Assembly: GCA_965221205.1 (NCBI GenBank)
Contig: OZ244870.1
Location: 310,001 to 374,000 of the forward strand
Reading direction: 5' to 3'
Origin: CBDFMG01 sp965221205 [NCBI: bacterium]
GTDB taxonomy: Bacteria; SM23-31
Length of the DNA stretch: 64,000 bases
Made by a program: the position numbers and the translations under genes. A model generated the notes under the pieces. It saw only the letters and a program-made list of their open reading frames with translations, was not told where the DNA came from and searched no databases. Below are positions 9,192 to 19,376 of this stretch, piece after piece (position 1 is the first letter of the stretch; every line of letters starts with the position of its first letter).

Positions 9192-9920
9192 CTATTCCTG
9201 ACCAGATTCATCGGTCTTCTTTTCGTCATCTTTTTCCGCATCTTGGGAAATTGCTTCTTCTATTTCAACCCCATCGTTGGCGGATTGTTCCTCTTCAGTA
9301 TCTTCTGTTGCATCTTCCGGTTTATCATCACTATCTGATGATGCTCTTTCTTGAGCATTGTCATTGTCCTGAGCAGTTTCATTATCTAAATCGCTGGCTT
9401 CTGAGTCAGAATCAGTTTCAGTCTCTATTTTCGGCTCAGATGCAGTACTTTCGGCGCTTTCATCAATATCTTCTTTAAGATCTGCAGTTTCTTGCTCTGT
9501 AGCTTCTTCTATTGTCGCAGCTGTCTCTTTCTTCGAATCTGTGGATGCCTTTTGTTTCTCTGCAGCCTGCTCCGCTTCCTCTTTTGCCTTATTAGCTTCG
9601 TATTCTTTCTGACGCTGCTCTGCGAGTAACATCTTTTTGTCTTTATGGAGTGTCATGAACCGCAAGATATGCTCATTTAAGCGGTAATCTCGCTCCAATT
9701 CGTTGACGAGTTCTGATGAAGACTCAAAATCAAAAATTATGTAGTATCCATACTGAAACTTCTTAATGGGGTATGCCAATCGGCGTTTACCCCACCGGTT
9801 TGTCGACCGGAGCGTACCATCTTTTTTCTTAATCAACTCCTCATAACGGCCGACGATTCGGTTCAAAGTTTCCTCGTTCAATGAAGAATTGACAATAATT
9901 ACCGACTCGTAAGTTTTCAT
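9192..9920 (-). CDS. rpsF: Small ribosomal subunit protein bS6 with a long acidic C-terminal extension
   Basis: The first 100 residues are an ordinary bS6: MKTYESVIIVNSSLNEE, then RWGKRRLAYPIKKFQYGYY and RLNEHILRFM. From about residue 105 a charged helix (EQRQKEYEANKAKEEAEQ) leads into some 120 residues of almost pure Asp/Glu/Ser/Ala/Thr. The total of 242 residues is about twice the usual length. Some bacteria have short acidic or Glu-ended bS6 tails, but this is long. hppA ends only 36 bases upstream, and ssb, rpsR and rplI follow. The tail is low complexity and probably disordered; its role is unknown. Confidence 0.95.
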   Translation of the reverse strand: MKTYESVIIVNSSLNEETLNRIVGRYEELIKKKDGTLRSTNRWGKRRLAYPIKKFQYGYYIIFDFESSSELVNELERDYRLNEHILRFMTLHKDKKMLLAEQRQKEYEANKAKEEAEQAAEKQKASTDSKKETAATIEEATEQETADLKEDIDESAESTASEPKIETETDSDSEASDLDNETAQDNDNAQERASSDSDDKPEDATEDTEEEQSANDGVEIEEAISQDAEKDDEKKTDESGQE

Positions 9921-9956
9921 AAAAACTCCGTTATCTAAATAAAATGTGTACTATAA

Positions 9957-11945
9957 CTATTTAATAAGTGGTGCTATAACAAGCGAAATCACCGATGTCA
10001 ATTTAATTAAGATATTCATAGATGGCCCGGATGTATCTTTAAACGGATCACCAACGGTATCACCGGTAACAGCAGCTTTATGCGCCTCGCTGCCCTTGCC
10101 ACCGAGATTGCCTTGCTCAATATGTTTTTTAGCATTATCCCAGGCACCACCGCCATTTGCCATAAGGAGCGCCAATAAAACGCCGCTCAATGTTGCACCG
10201 GCAAGCATACCTCCTAGAGCAGCTTTACCCATAGTGAATCCAACGATGACCGGCATAATCACTGCGATGATGCCGGGAATGATCATCTCCTTAAGTGCCG
10301 CAGTTGTGCTGATATCAACACACCGTGCAGAATCGGGTTTTGCCGTTCCTTCCATGATTCCTTTGATTTCTCTAAACTGACGGCGAACTTCTTCAACCAT
10401 TTTCTGTGCTGCACGCCCGACGGCAGCCATAGTGGTGGCTGCAATGAAAAAAGGAATCACACCACCGACAAAAAGCCCGATGACAACCATGTGGTTCTTA
10501 AGATCGATCACATCAATATCGGCTGCTTCACCATAAGCAGCAAAAAGCGCAAGTGCGGTTAGAGCAGCAGAACCGATTGCAAAACCTTTACCCATTGCCG
10601 CAGTTGTGTTGCCGAGTGAATCAAGGCTATCGGTTATTTTACGAATTTCATCACCAAGCCCAGCCATCTCCGTAATACCTCCGGCGTTATCAGCAATAGG
10701 GCCATAAGCGTCAACCGACATGGTAATACCGACAGTTGCGAGCATACCGACAGCAGCGATACCGATGCCGTAGAGGCCGGCAAACTGGTGGCCAAAATAA
10801 ATTGCTGCACAAATAGTGAGCACAGGTGCCATGCAGCTTTCAAGTCCGATTGCAAAACCAGTTATAATGTTGGTTGCCGGACCGGTAGAACTTGCTTCTG
10901 CAATTTTCACAATCGGTTTACCGGACGTGTAATATTCGGTAAAAAGTCCAATAATAATACCGGCAAGAGAACCCGAAACGATTGCCCAGATAGTCTCAGA
11001 CGGCAGGCAGAGTGCAGTAATTGCGCCATAGGATCCGATCATCATGAAAACGGCAGCAAATATCGATGAGTATCGGAGTGTTGCAGCGGGATCCATATTG
11101 CGGAGCACCCGGACCGCAATAACACCCAGTAGTGATGTAATGAGTCCGATTACTGCTACCAGCACCGGCAGAAACATCCAGTTCAATGCATCGCCGCCGA
11201 AATGGGTTGCCGCATAGGTACCGAGGGCGATCGTTGCTATGACTGAACCGACATACGATTCAAAAATATCTGCGCCCATTCCTGCGACATCGCCGACATT
11301 ATCGCCCACATTATCTGCGATAGTAGCCGGGTTACGGGGATCGTCTTCCGGAATTCCCGCTTCAACTTTACCCACAAGATCTGCACCGACATCTGCAGCT
11401 TTGGTGAAAATACCGCCCCCGACCCTGGCAAAGAGTGCTATCGAACTTGCACCCATTGCAAAACCGCTTATCGAGTCAATATGGATAATTCCAATTTTGT
11501 ATAAAACAAAGAGAGATCCGAATCCGACAAGACCGAGACTTGCAACAGACAGTCCCATTACCGCTCCGCCATTAAATGCGACAAGCAGTGCTTTTCCCTG
11601 TCCACTCTCCTTGGCGGCCTGCGATGTCCGTACATTAGCAAGGGTTGCTGCCTGCATACCAAACAGACCGCAGATCAGTGAGTAAAGTGCTCCTGTGAGA
11701 AAGGCGAGAGCAGTTGCCTTATAAGGCATAGAGAAAAAGAGCAGGAAGAAAACAATGACAATAAATCCAGATAGGATTTTGTATTCCCGTTTCAGAAATA
11801 CCATTGCGCCTTCATGAATTCTATCGGCAAGTTCCCGCATCACTTCTGATCCGGGAGACATTTTCTTGATTGATATATAGAATGTGACTGCAATCAGAAG
11901 CCCCAGTACTCCAATTACAGGCGTAAATGTCATCACATTATCCAT
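9957..11945 (-). CDS. hppA: Membrane-bound ion-translocating pyrophosphatase
   Basis: 662 residues, a full-length polytopic membrane pyrophosphatase that couples PPi hydrolysis to H+ and/or Na+ export across the inner membrane. The substrate site is present: [20 protein letters not shown] followed by [20 protein letters not shown]. The later block [13 protein letters not shown] is also intact. [18 protein letters not shown] has Ala at the position that is Lys in potassium-independent enzymes, so it should be the K+-dependent type. I cannot assign Na+ versus H+ from motifs alone. It lies between pth and rpsF on the same strand, an unusual site inside a translation cluster. Confidence 0.96.
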   Translation of the reverse strand: MDNVMTFTPVIGVLGLLIAVTFYISIKKMSPGSEVMRELADRIHEGAMVFLKREYKILSGFIVIVFFLLFFSMPYKATALAFLTGALYSLICGLFGMQAATLANVRTSQAAKESGQGKALLVAFNGGAVMGLSVASLGLVGFGSLFVLYKIGIIHIDSISGFAMGASSIALFARVGGGIFTKAADVGADLVGKVEAGIPEDDPRNPATIADNVGDNVGDVAGMGADIFESYVGSVIATIALGTYAATHFGGDALNWMFLPVLVAVIGLITSLLGVIAVRVLRNMDPAATLRYSSIFAAVFMMIGSYGAITALCLPSETIWAIVSGSLAGIIIGLFTEYYTSGKPIVKIAEASSTGPATNIITGFAIGLESCMAPVLTICAAIYFGHQFAGLYGIGIAAVGMLATVGITMSVDAYGPIADNAGGITEMAGLGDEIRKITDSLDSLGNTTAAMGKGFAIGSAALTALALFAAYGEAADIDVIDLKNHMVVIGLFVGGVIPFFIAATTMAAVGRAAQKMVEEVRRQFREIKGIMEGTAKPDSARCVDISTTAALKEMIIPGIIAVIMPVIVGFTMGKAALGGMLAGATLSGVLLALLMANGGGAWDNAKKHIEQGNLGGKGSEAHKAAVTGDTVGDPFKDTSGPSMNILIKLTSVISLVIAPLIK

Positions 11946-12018
11946 TCTTCAGTCTCCACAATTAGGTTAACATACTATAATCATATATTCATATTCGTAT
12001 AAATAAAATTCGTAGCAA

Positions 12019-12594
12019 TCACAATTCAAGGTGATTGCCATTAAACGTGTTCATCGTTTTTTCTATACCATCGGAAAACCAACTCATAACAGAATCTTCT
12101 GCATGTCCGAGCAGCATTTCTAATTGCTGCCGCTCTCGGCGCGTAAAATTCGACAGCACGTATGAACTCGCATTCGCAATTGCCGGTCTGTTACGGATGC
12201 CAAACCGGAACCGAGGAATCTCATCAGTACCGAGTTCTGAAATTATCGATTTCATACCCCTGTTTCCGGCATCTTTACCACGCGGTCGGTACCGGAACGT
12301 ACCGAAACCCAGATCAATATCATCAAGGACGATCAACACATTACTTATCGGGAAATCGTAATATCTGGTAATTTCGCGTACGGCAATCCCGCTCCTGTTC
12401 ATATAAGTGAGCGGTTTGACGAAGAACACTTTTTCTCCGCCAATAAATCCATTAGCGGATAGAAATAACCCCTTTTTTTTCTCAAATGAGACGCCTGTTG
12501 ATTGGGCAAGCTTGTCGATTATCTGAAATCCGACATTATGTCTGGTTAGGGAATAACGAGGTTCCGGATTTCCCAAACCCACGATGCAGCGCAT
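12019..12594 (-). CDS. pth: Peptidyl-tRNA hydrolase
   Basis: 191 residues, the normal length. MRCIVGLGNPEPRYSLTRHN holds the catalytic His and substrate-binding Asn; PLTYMNRSG and LDDIDLGFGTFRYRP carry the other active-site residues (Asn and Asp), and GNRGMKSI follows. It cleaves peptidyl-tRNAs released from stalled ribosomes. The frame extends back to 12729, but that part overlaps rplY; I start at ATG 12594, one base after the rplY stop. The rplY-pth pair is very common, and prs upstream completes the usual trio. Confidence 0.96.
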   Translation of the reverse strand: MRCIVGLGNPEPRYSLTRHNVGFQIIDKLAQSTGVSFEKKKGLFLSANGFIGGEKVFFVKPLTYMNRSGIAVREITRYYDFPISNVLIVLDDIDLGFGTFRYRPRGKDAGNRGMKSIISELGTDEIPRFRFGIRNRPAIANASSYVLSNFTRRERQQLEMLLGHAEDSVMSWFSDGIEKTMNTFNGNHLEL

Positions 12595-12595
12595 G

Positions 12596-13255
12596 TTATT
12601 CGCTTTCGCCGGTTTCCGCGCTTTCTTCGGACTGATCAGCTTCCAGATATGCCCCAGCACCTTCTTCAAGATCTTCGGCCTCTTCATCCATAACCTCAGC
12701 AATAACAGCGACTTTCGGCAGAATAACATTCAAGATCGGCACATCTCCACGGTTCAATATCCTGATGTTTTCTAACTCAAGATCATCAATATGCAGGGAT
12801 TCGCCGATTTCCATATTTGATACATCTACATTGATACTGTCGGGAATATCCTTTGGCAGACATTCAATGTCAAGCTCACGAGTAATATTCTCCACAATTC
12901 CTCCGGTCTTAACGCCGACCGGAATACCTTCAAGATGTATCGGCACCGTGACGGTGATTTTTTCCCCTCGTTTGATCCCCATTAAGTCGAGGTGAGTTAC
13001 CGTAGTAGAAATGGGATCCCGCTGAACATCACGAACGATTACCTCGCGGGTGTTTCCATTATCCATTTCGAGAGAAATGAGGGCAGGTTTTGTAGCAAGT
13101 GTAGCAGTGACTTCTTTTGCTACAAATGTGAGGGGCACAGCTTCTTCACCGCGGATATAAAAAATTCCTGGTATTTTGCCGTCCCGACGGAGCGATTTGG
13201 CATACCCTTTACCTGATTTGCTTCGGACTAAAGCAGAAAGTGTATGTACCGACAT
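12596..13255 (-). CDS. rplY: Large ribosomal subunit protein bL25, CTC form
   Basis: 219 residues, the long CTC/TL5 type of 5S rRNA-binding bL25. The N-terminal domain has GKGYAKSLRRDGKIPGIFY and RDVQRDPISTTVTHLDLM. The C-terminal beta domain includes IPVGVKTGGIVENITRELD and ECLPKDIPDSI. It ends in a Glu-rich tail of about 35 residues, as is usual for this type. It is separated from pth by one base and from prs by about 65 bases, so the three genes are probably one transcript. Confidence 0.96.
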   Translation of the reverse strand: MSVHTLSALVRSKSGKGYAKSLRRDGKIPGIFYIRGEEAVPLTFVAKEVTATLATKPALISLEMDNGNTREVIVRDVQRDPISTTVTHLDLMGIKRGEKITVTVPIHLEGIPVGVKTGGIVENITRELDIECLPKDIPDSINVDVSNMEIGESLHIDDLELENIRILNRGDVPILNVILPKVAVIAEVMDEEAEDLEEGAGAYLEADQSEESAETGESE

Positions 13256-13319
13256 GGTCTCACCTAAAGTCTTTTTTTAATTATTAGTTACAGATATTAG
13301 TTACAGAAAATTATCATAC

Positions 13320-14267
13320 TTAAACATCAAACATGTCAAAAAGGGAACTGATAGATTCACCATTATGGAGCCTCATAATTGCTTTTCCGAAAACATTACC
13401 GACAGATACAACATCAATTTTGTCGAACATCCTGCTATTAGACAAAGGGATTGTATCGGTAATAGTTACTTTGGTAAGCTCCGAGTTTTTGAGCCGGTCA
13501 ATTGCATCTCTCGAAAATACAGGATGGGCACAACCGGCCTGAACACTCTTAACACCGGCTTTTATCAATGCATTCGTTGCTGCAACAAGAGTCCCGGCAG
13601 TGTCGATCATGTCGTCGAGTATCAATATATTCTTCCCCTCGACTTCACCGATGATATGAATAATCTCAGACTTATTCGGTTCTGGTCTCCGCTTATCCAG
13701 AATAGCAATCGGACACTGCATAAGCTTTGCATAAGCACGGGCAAGCCGGACAGATCCGATATCGGGCCCGACAATGACAAGATCTTCAATTTTCTGAGAA
13801 CGATAATGTTCGAGCAGTACCATTGATGAATACAAATGATCGACCGGAATATCAAAAAAGGCCTGAATCTGTGCTGAATGCAGATCCATCGTTAAAACCC
13901 GGTCAGCACCGGCAGCCTCAAGTAAGTCTGCGCAGAGTTTTGATGTAATCGGTACTCTTGGTTTATCTTTTCGATCCTGGCGCGCATACCCAAAATAGGG
14001 GATTACGGCTGTAATCCTTTCTGCTGATGCACGTTTAGCGGCATCAAGCATTATCAAGAGCTCCATCCAGTTATCACCGGGTGGCTGGGTCGATTGAATT
14101 ATAAAAACATCTGCGCCGCGAATGTTTTCTTCTATCTTTACCCGAATCTCTCCATCCGAATACTGGGACACATATGCATCGCTCAACGATAGATTGAGAG
14201 ATGAAGCTATGTTTTCCGAAAGTGCTTTGTTCGAATTACCAGAAAATATTTTTAGATCGTACGACAT
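13320..14267 (-). CDS. prs: Ribose-phosphate pyrophosphokinase
   Basis: About 315 residues. It makes PRPP from ribose 5-phosphate and ATP for nucleotide, His and Trp synthesis. The protein shows KIFSGNSNKALSENIASSL, YSDGEIRVKIEENIRG, VIPYFGYARQDRKDKPR (ATP-binding region) and the PRPP loop ILDDMIDTAGT. I prefer ATG 14267 (MSYDLKIFSG) because homologues begin about there; the frame also allows ATG 14288. tRNA-Gln lies about 65 bases upstream on the same strand, so the tRNA and prs may be co-transcribed. It is the first protein gene of the leftward translation cluster. Confidence 0.96.
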   Translation of the reverse strand: MSYDLKIFSGNSNKALSENIASSLNLSLSDAYVSQYSDGEIRVKIEENIRGADVFIIQSTQPPGDNWMELLIMLDAAKRASAERITAVIPYFGYARQDRKDKPRVPITSKLCADLLEAAGADRVLTMDLHSAQIQAFFDIPVDHLYSSMVLLEHYRSQKIEDLVIVGPDIGSVRLARAYAKLMQCPIAILDKRRPEPNKSEIIHIIGEVEGKNILILDDMIDTAGTLVAATNALIKAGVKSVQAGCAHPVFSRDAIDRLKNSELTKVTITDTIPLSNSRMFDKIDVVSVGNVFGKAIMRLHNGESISSLFDMFDV

Positions 14268-14333
14268 AAAAAAACAGTGCTCACTCACTTGAACTCTTTT
14301 GCTCTAACAAACGCTTTGCTGTGCCGGCAGTCG

Positions 14334-14405
14334 CTGGGGCGGGAGGATTCGAACCTCCGCATGCAGGGTCCAAAACCCTGTGTCTTACCACTTGACGACG
14401 CCCCA
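14334..14405 (-). tRNA. tRNA-Gln (anticodon TTG)
   Basis: A 72-nt cloverleaf on the minus strand. The acceptor stem TGGGGCG pairs with CGCCCCA, with G as discriminator, as expected for Gln. The anticodon stem CAGGG/CCCTG encloses the loop TTTTGGA with anticodon TTG. The T arm is GGAGG-TTCGAAT-CCTCC. CCA is not encoded. It lies directly upstream of prs. Confidence 0.95.
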
Positions 14406-14604
14406 CCAAAAATCAACACAAATCTTTGCGGTCAGAATACCGGGACTGGTAACCGGTAAATAATTATTCCAAAAATTCCAAAGAAATGACATAATGACAT
14501 ATTGGCACATAAAGTAGGTATATTCTTTTAAGAAATCAAGTGATATTTATTGATAAAATCTACGGAATGTTTCTGTCCGAATAGCTTTGAGACTTGACCG
14601 GAAT

Positions 14605-15149
14605 TCATTTTGCATTACACGTTACACGTTTGACGAGAAACCGAGGAGCAAAAAAGTTGGGTTTTACAACAGCTTCGTAGACGAGCTCGACAGATCCGGC
14701 ATTTGAAAGCGTTAATAAACTCCACTGCCCGGAATAATGGTGGAACGGGTCCTCAAAAATCTCAAACCGGATCGAATCCTGAGAGAATTCTTGAACTTCT
14801 AAGGTGACTTCAACGGTCTTCGCGAATATCAAGAAACGCGTTTTCCCTTTTTGATAGATAACGATACTGCTGCCGTTCCTCGATATCTCTTGTGCATCGG
14901 TAACATTGGAGATAAATGACTCGATTTCATCGTAGTCTGTAATGACACTCCAGACATCATGCTGTGCTGATGGGATAGTTACTTTTCCGTGAACATACGT
15001 TGAGCCGTCGAGTGTATCCTGCGTAAAAGTCTCGACAGGAATATTCCAGTCAGTCGTCGATTGAGTCTCTTGTGCAAATGAAAATAACGGTATTAAAAGG
15101 ATAATAAGACAGGTAATATATGTAGAACTGTTTTACATATTTGAAACAT
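14605..15149 (-). pseudogene. Secreted SRPBCC/START-like protein, frameshift in the signal peptide
   Basis: From about residue 25 on, one open minus-strand frame encodes a protein of roughly 160 residues: TIPSAQHDVWSVITDYDEIE near its start is a typical opening of SRPBCC (polyketide cyclase/START-like) lipid- or ligand-binding folds. It ends AVVKPNFFAPRFLVKRV. The frame begins with a hydrophobic stretch (LIILLIPLFSFAQ) but has no start codon. ATG 15149 gives a matching start (MFQICKTVLHIL) in another frame, so a one-base shift near 15100 inside the signal peptide is likely. The ATG lies seven bases after the stop of the upstream gene. Function unknown; probably periplasmic. Confidence 0.6.
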
Positions 15150-15155
15150 GATATT

Positions 15156-15797
15156 CTACGAGTCTGTCCTGACGTGCTGTACAATAATGGTGTAAGGAGA
15201 ATCGGCTGTGTCGATTATTCTGCACACAAGAAATTTGCCATTCCGCCGTGCAGCGAATATATGTCTCCTGTTAGCATTGTATTGAAATGTTTCAACAAAA
15301 TTCTCTTTAAACCGGAGGGGAAGAGAAAGAGTCTGATGATCTGCTGCCGGATCGACCATGTTTCTGTTTACGGTCCATTTTAATTCTGCTCCTCTCGATT
15401 CAAAATACTGTACAATTCGTTCAACTGAATCCGTCGTGCGGAAGATCAAGTCCATATCTCTCTCATCATACACGAAACCTTTAAGTATAGCCCCATCCGG
15501 ATAGAGAGGGATTTCCTCAGGAAAAAAATTGGATACGGTATAAATTACAAAGTGTCGAGAATTGTTGGGAAATTGTTTTAAGAGTCCTTGAACTGGTCCG
15601 TGCGGTTGGATTGGCCGATTAGGTGCGAGCCGGACCAGATAATCAGTGTGCTGATAACAGTCGTCAAATAAAACCGAAAAAACATAAATTGATTGCTTAT
15701 TTGTTTTCTCTGGTATATTTTTATACAAGATATAATGGGACATTCCTTTAGGCGCCGGTTTACCTCGCGATTTATACAACATGTTCATAAAGAACAT
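15156..15797 (-). CDS. Protein of unknown function
   Basis: A 213-residue frame; translation may begin at the internal MSHYILYKNIP, 18 residues in. No signal peptide or membrane segment is evident. Visible features are a HGPVQGLLKQFPNNSRHFVI segment, a SNFFPEEIPLYPDGAILKG motif and FVYDERDMDLIFRTTDSVER, the last suggesting a small-molecule or lipid-binding fold where a trait is evaluated along a strand pair, but I cannot name a family. It ends seven bases before the start of the SRPBCC gene, so the two are probably an operon of envelope-related function. Codon use looks normal, which supports it being real. Confidence 0.6.
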   Translation of the reverse strand: MFFMNMLYKSRGKPAPKGMSHYILYKNIPEKTNKQSIYVFSVLFDDCYQHTDYLVRLAPNRPIQPHGPVQGLLKQFPNNSRHFVIYTVSNFFPEEIPLYPDGAILKGFVYDERDMDLIFRTTDSVERIVQYFESRGAELKWTVNRNMVDPAADHQTLSLPLRFKENFVETFQYNANRRHIFAARRNGKFLVCRIIDTADSPYTIIVQHVRTDS

Positions 15798-15923
15798 CGC
15801 AGTGTGCAGGGCTTACGGGCTTACGTTTTTTGTGAATAAATAATTGTGTCGGGCTAATATAGGGATTCTTTTTACTAAAAAGAAAGTGAAAAGAGAAATT
15901 GCTGTAAATCTCCGGGAGAATTA

Positions 15924-16400
15924 ATGGGAATCAAACAATTTTATTATAAGTTAATAATTAATAGTGCAGTATTATTGCTGCTCTTTTCAAATTTACTTGG
16001 ACAACAAAATGCTGAAAATATCACTTCAAGTGAGATTCTCCTTGGAGATTATTGGGATCCCGAAACACGCGAACTGTCTACAGTATTTGATAACCAATCG
16101 TTGCTCGATCTAGTGGGAAAGGGTTCGAAGAGAGTCCAACTGTGGGTCGAAATCCGGAACGGAACCGGCCGCCTGTTAACGTGGGTGTTTGAATACCCGA
16201 ACGGCATCCGGCAGGAAGTGTTTGCGCAGCGGATTCGGTATGGACGATTCCGTACTTATCTTGAGAAGACTTTTCACAAAAAGCTGTGGGATCCTTCCCG
16301 GAAGCAGCTTATATCCAACACGGGGCTCTGCAAGATTCTCCTTATTGATAAAGAGGATAACAACAATATAGTTGCAACGAAACAAATAGAACTTAAATAA
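15924..16400 (+). CDS. Small secreted protein of unknown function
   Basis: 158 residues with an N-terminal signal peptide (about residues 9-27, IINSAVLLLLFSNLLG, cleavage likely at LLGQQ). A ribosome-binding site CGGGAG lies just upstream of ATG 15924. The mature part has ILLGDYWDPETRELSTVFD, QLWVEIRNGTGRLLTWVFEY and a Lys-rich end; Trp and aromatic residues suggest a small beta domain. I do not recognise the family. It stands alone, divergent from the two genes on its left. Confidence 0.6.
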   Translation: MGIKQFYYKLIINSAVLLLLFSNLLGQQNAENITSSEILLGDYWDPETRELSTVFDNQSLLDLVGKGSKRVQLWVEIRNGTGRLLTWVFEYPNGIRQEVFAQRIRYGRFRTYLEKTFHKKLWDPSRKQLISNTGLCKILLIDKEDNNNIVATKQIELK

Positions 16401-16778
16401 CTGATTTGATATTAATAAGGTACAGACAATTTTCAAGGAAAATATTCTTGCCATTTATCATTAAAATGCCTATACTATAAAGTTTTTGTATTTGGCTTGC
16501 TATTCGGCCTGTCGCTGTTTCTACATACGAGCATGTTCTTTATGTAATAACCGGATATCGTAACCAAGGGCAAGTATTGCCTAGTCCGAAAATACTTGAA
16601 TAGATTATTGACGTATGGATTGGATGGCAGTTCAAAATAAGTCTCGAAGTATACTGAAATTTCACTATACTGACATCCCTTCATGTGAAATTTTTTAAAA
16701 TGCACCCCAAATGTAATTGGGATGCATTTTTTTGTTCACGTTGTTAACCCTTCACCTTTTTAATAGAAGATTGAGCTT
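16401..16778. other. Intergenic region with one hairpin
   Basis: About 380 bases without a supported gene. A 76-codon minus-strand frame (16475-16705) has no family likeness and ends inside a terminator, so I do not credit it. The only clear element is the hairpin at 16698-16733. Confidence 0.5.
16698..16733 (+). terminator. Rho-independent terminator
   Basis: AAATGCACCCCAA and TTGGGATGCATTT form a stem of about 12 pairs (one mismatch) with a five-base loop, followed by seven T. It lies 300 bases past the secreted-protein gene and 45 bases before the zinc-ribbon gene, insulating the latter. Confidence 0.7.
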
Positions 16779-17513
16779 ATGTCCAATTTGAAAGAGACTC
16801 TGGAATTATTAGCCGCACTCCAGGATGTGGATAAAAAAATGTTTTATCTTGAGCTATCCAAAGGGGACCTTCCCAAATTAGTAACTCATCTGAAAAATTC
16901 AATACTGGCTGTTGAAAATCAGATTGATACAATTCGTAATACTATTAAGGAAGCTGGTAAAGAGCGGGTTGGCACAGAAAATCTTGTTGAACTTGCTCAG
17001 GAAAAATTAAAAAAGTATCAAAATCAGCTTTATGATGTCACCAGCAATAAAGAATATGATGCTATTACCCATGAGATAGAGTTGAAAAATAAAGAGATTG
17101 ATGAAGGTGAATCAAACATTCTGGAAAATATACAATTGAATGAAGAAAAACAAAGTCAACTCAATGAGCAGGAACAGGAACTGAAACAGCTTAAAACTGA
17201 CCTGAAGTCAAAGGCAAAAGAGCTCAATACCTTGACAAAGAAAACGGAAAAAGAAGAGTTGAAACTCAATCATCAGCGTGAGAAATTAATTGTCAGGATA
17301 AAAAATGATACTTTAAGCCGTTACGACAGAATAAGAAAAGCAAAAAGTGGTATAGCAGTTGTTCCTATAAAACGTGATGCGTGTGGCGGTTGTTTTAAAT
17401 CAATCCCACCCCAAAAAATAGTCGAAGTCGGTAACCTCGAACGACTCATTCAATGTGATGTGTGCGGCAGAATTCTCATTTCAGAAGAGAAGCTTGATAC
17501 TATCCCTCTCTAA
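16779..17513 (+). CDS. Coiled-coil protein with C4 zinc ribbon (CT398/YbgI-like)
   Basis: 244 residues. Residues 1-180 are a long antiparallel coiled coil rich in Glu, Lys and Gln, including the conserved YDVTSNKEYDAITHEIE. The last 60 residues hold a C4 zinc ribbon: DACGGCFKSIPPQ and IQCDVCGRIL give two C-x-x-C pairs. This family is widespread and conserved but has no firmly established biochemical role; some members have been linked to sigma-54 and to flagellar or secretion partners. It is intact and has its own terminator-bounded start. Confidence 0.85.
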   Translation: MSNLKETLELLAALQDVDKKMFYLELSKGDLPKLVTHLKNSILAVENQIDTIRNTIKEAGKERVGTENLVELAQEKLKKYQNQLYDVTSNKEYDAITHEIELKNKEIDEGESNILENIQLNEEKQSQLNEQEQELKQLKTDLKSKAKELNTLTKKTEKEELKLNHQREKLIVRIKNDTLSRYDRIRKAKSGIAVVPIKRDACGGCFKSIPPQKIVEVGNLERLIQCDVCGRILISEEKLDTIPL

Positions 17514-17741
17514 AGGTGACACTAAGCGGTTTTAAATTATTCTAACCTTGCAATGTTTACTCCACCATACCCGGATTCCGTCACCGATATGTGATGGAAA
17601 AAAGATGCTATCCTTAAAATGAGCAATATATAATTGCGCTCATAATATTTCGATTAATTGAGAAAGACAACGACGGTTATTCGGGAAGTATGTGTGTTTA
17701 GATTTACAAAGCAGATAGGTTGGAGTTTTTGTTGGTAAGCG
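17514..17741. other. Intergenic region
   Basis: About 230 bases between convergent units: the zinc-ribbon gene on the plus strand and the ruined kinase on the minus strand. AT-rich; I see no gene, tRNA or strong hairpin here. Confidence 0.4.
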
Positions 17742-19376
17742 CTATGTCGATAATTCTACTGTTCGATGTGCTTCTGCTGGATTGTTTTTCTCAGATTTAT
17801 CAACCGGGAGATGCAGTGAGTCGGTGGTCCCAATGCCGACTTTAATGTTACAGCCATGGTTCTTAATGGTTCCATAAGCTACCGACAATCCCAACCCCCT
17901 TTCCCCCTGGTTGGTGTCCACCTCCAAGCGGACCTTTTGAAGTTACAAACGGGCCAAAGATATTTTTCAGAATTTCCTCTTCAATACCGATGCCGGTATC
18001 TGAGATTTCAATAACGACATTCGAACGTTCTTGACGTGTTTAGATCGAGAGCGTACTCTCATCCTCCTCCATGGCATCGCGAGCATTGGTAACGATATGT
18101 AAAATCACTTGGGCAATTTTATTTAAATTGCACAATACATGCGGGGTCGATTCATGAAATGTTCTGATTTTAATCTCTTTTTCAAGCAATTCGGTCCGTA
18201 TCAGCGATACCAGGGTATCAAGTTCTTTGTTAATATCGGTTTCTACTCTCTGAGGTGAATAGTGACCGGAAAAATCAAGAAGATTGTCAATAATCTTTGC
18301 GGCATGTTTCGATAAATTGATGATGTTCCCCAGCGTTTTTTTGTCTCACTGATATTGTCGCTCATGGGGATATTATTTTGCTTTGTGGAATCAAAGAGAG
18401 TTCCAGATTGCACTGCCTGAAGCTCAAGAATACTGTACTGTCATGAGCATTATAGAGCATGAGCGAACAGCAATCCGGAGACATTTCGTCGAACATGAGA
18501 TCGACAATTTTGTGGCTTGCTTCTTTCAGATCATACACATAACCGAGAATATCACCAACCTGACGTAATAACGAAAGTTCGTGTACTTTGTCTTCATAAC
18601 GGTTTTCTAAATCACCAATTGCTTTAAAGCCTCCAGTTTTTCTCGCATATTCTCCAGATCCTGACGAATCTGATCCATATGTGACGATTTTAAATTTAAA
18701 ATTGAATAAGCATGTTGATCTATTTGTGCCGGAATGATGCTCTCGCCCATTCCAACTTTTTCTTCCTGACAGATAAGATTAGTTATATACGTCAAATATG
18801 TCAGGGGTGCGTACCGTCTCGGCGCCTGGGCCGGTATATGATGGTATTTAATCGCAGTTAATAACTCCTCAGGAAAATTCCACTTCTCACCCAAGATATA
18901 CCGATTTCGCAATGTTCGCTTCCGAGAACAGCTTTTTCGGCTTTATAATATGAAATTTTTTCAGCACGAGCGGTACTAACTACATCTTTGTATTCTTCTT
19001 CAAAATAACTGTCCACGACAACTTTCCCAATGTCGTACAAGAGACATGCAATAAAAGCTTTGTCCGGTTCATAAAATTTTACATGATCAGCAATAATTTT
19101 ACCCAGATAACCGCACGCTATTGAGTGGAGCCAGAACTGCTCTCTATCAAAAAAATTATCACCCTCTTTAATGTGGAAACATACCGAAATACGCAGAATT
19201 CGCCATGTTGAGAACTTTTGCCGTTATCGAATTGGTCATTTTTTATCGTTTCCTGCAGAATGGTTGCAGATGATTTCGGATCATCTTATTGTTTCAAGAA
19301 CTTGCTCAAAAATAACAGGTAGCGTAGGCAGCTTTTTAATATTCTGTACTATCTCTTTACGAATATCCAATTCCAT
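17742..19376 (-). pseudogene. HDOD domain-histidine kinase, heavily broken
   Basis: A plausible start is ATG 19376 (MELDIRKEIVQNIKKLPTLP). The next pieces, in changing frames, are a classic HDOD domain: ITAKVLNMANSAYFG, FWLHSIACGYLGKIIADH and ACLLYDIGKVVVD, then LGSEHCEIG and KWNFPEELLTAIKYHH. After a linker helix comes a GHKL kinase end: IIDNLLDFSGHYSP, HIVTNARDAMEEDES (N box), ISDTGIGIEEEI (G1), IFGPFVTSKGPLGGG and GLGLSVAYGTIKNHG (G2). I see at least two in-frame TAA stops and several frameshifts. HDOD-kinase fusions are signal-transduction proteins; this one is dead. Confidence 0.75.

Noticed and set aside
12595-12729. Extended N-terminus of Pth
   Set aside because: The extra 45 residues lie in rplY and are basic and unrelated; homologues start at ATG 12594.
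16475-16705. 76-codon minus-strand frame
   Set aside because: Begins inside a terminator hairpin and resembles no protein.
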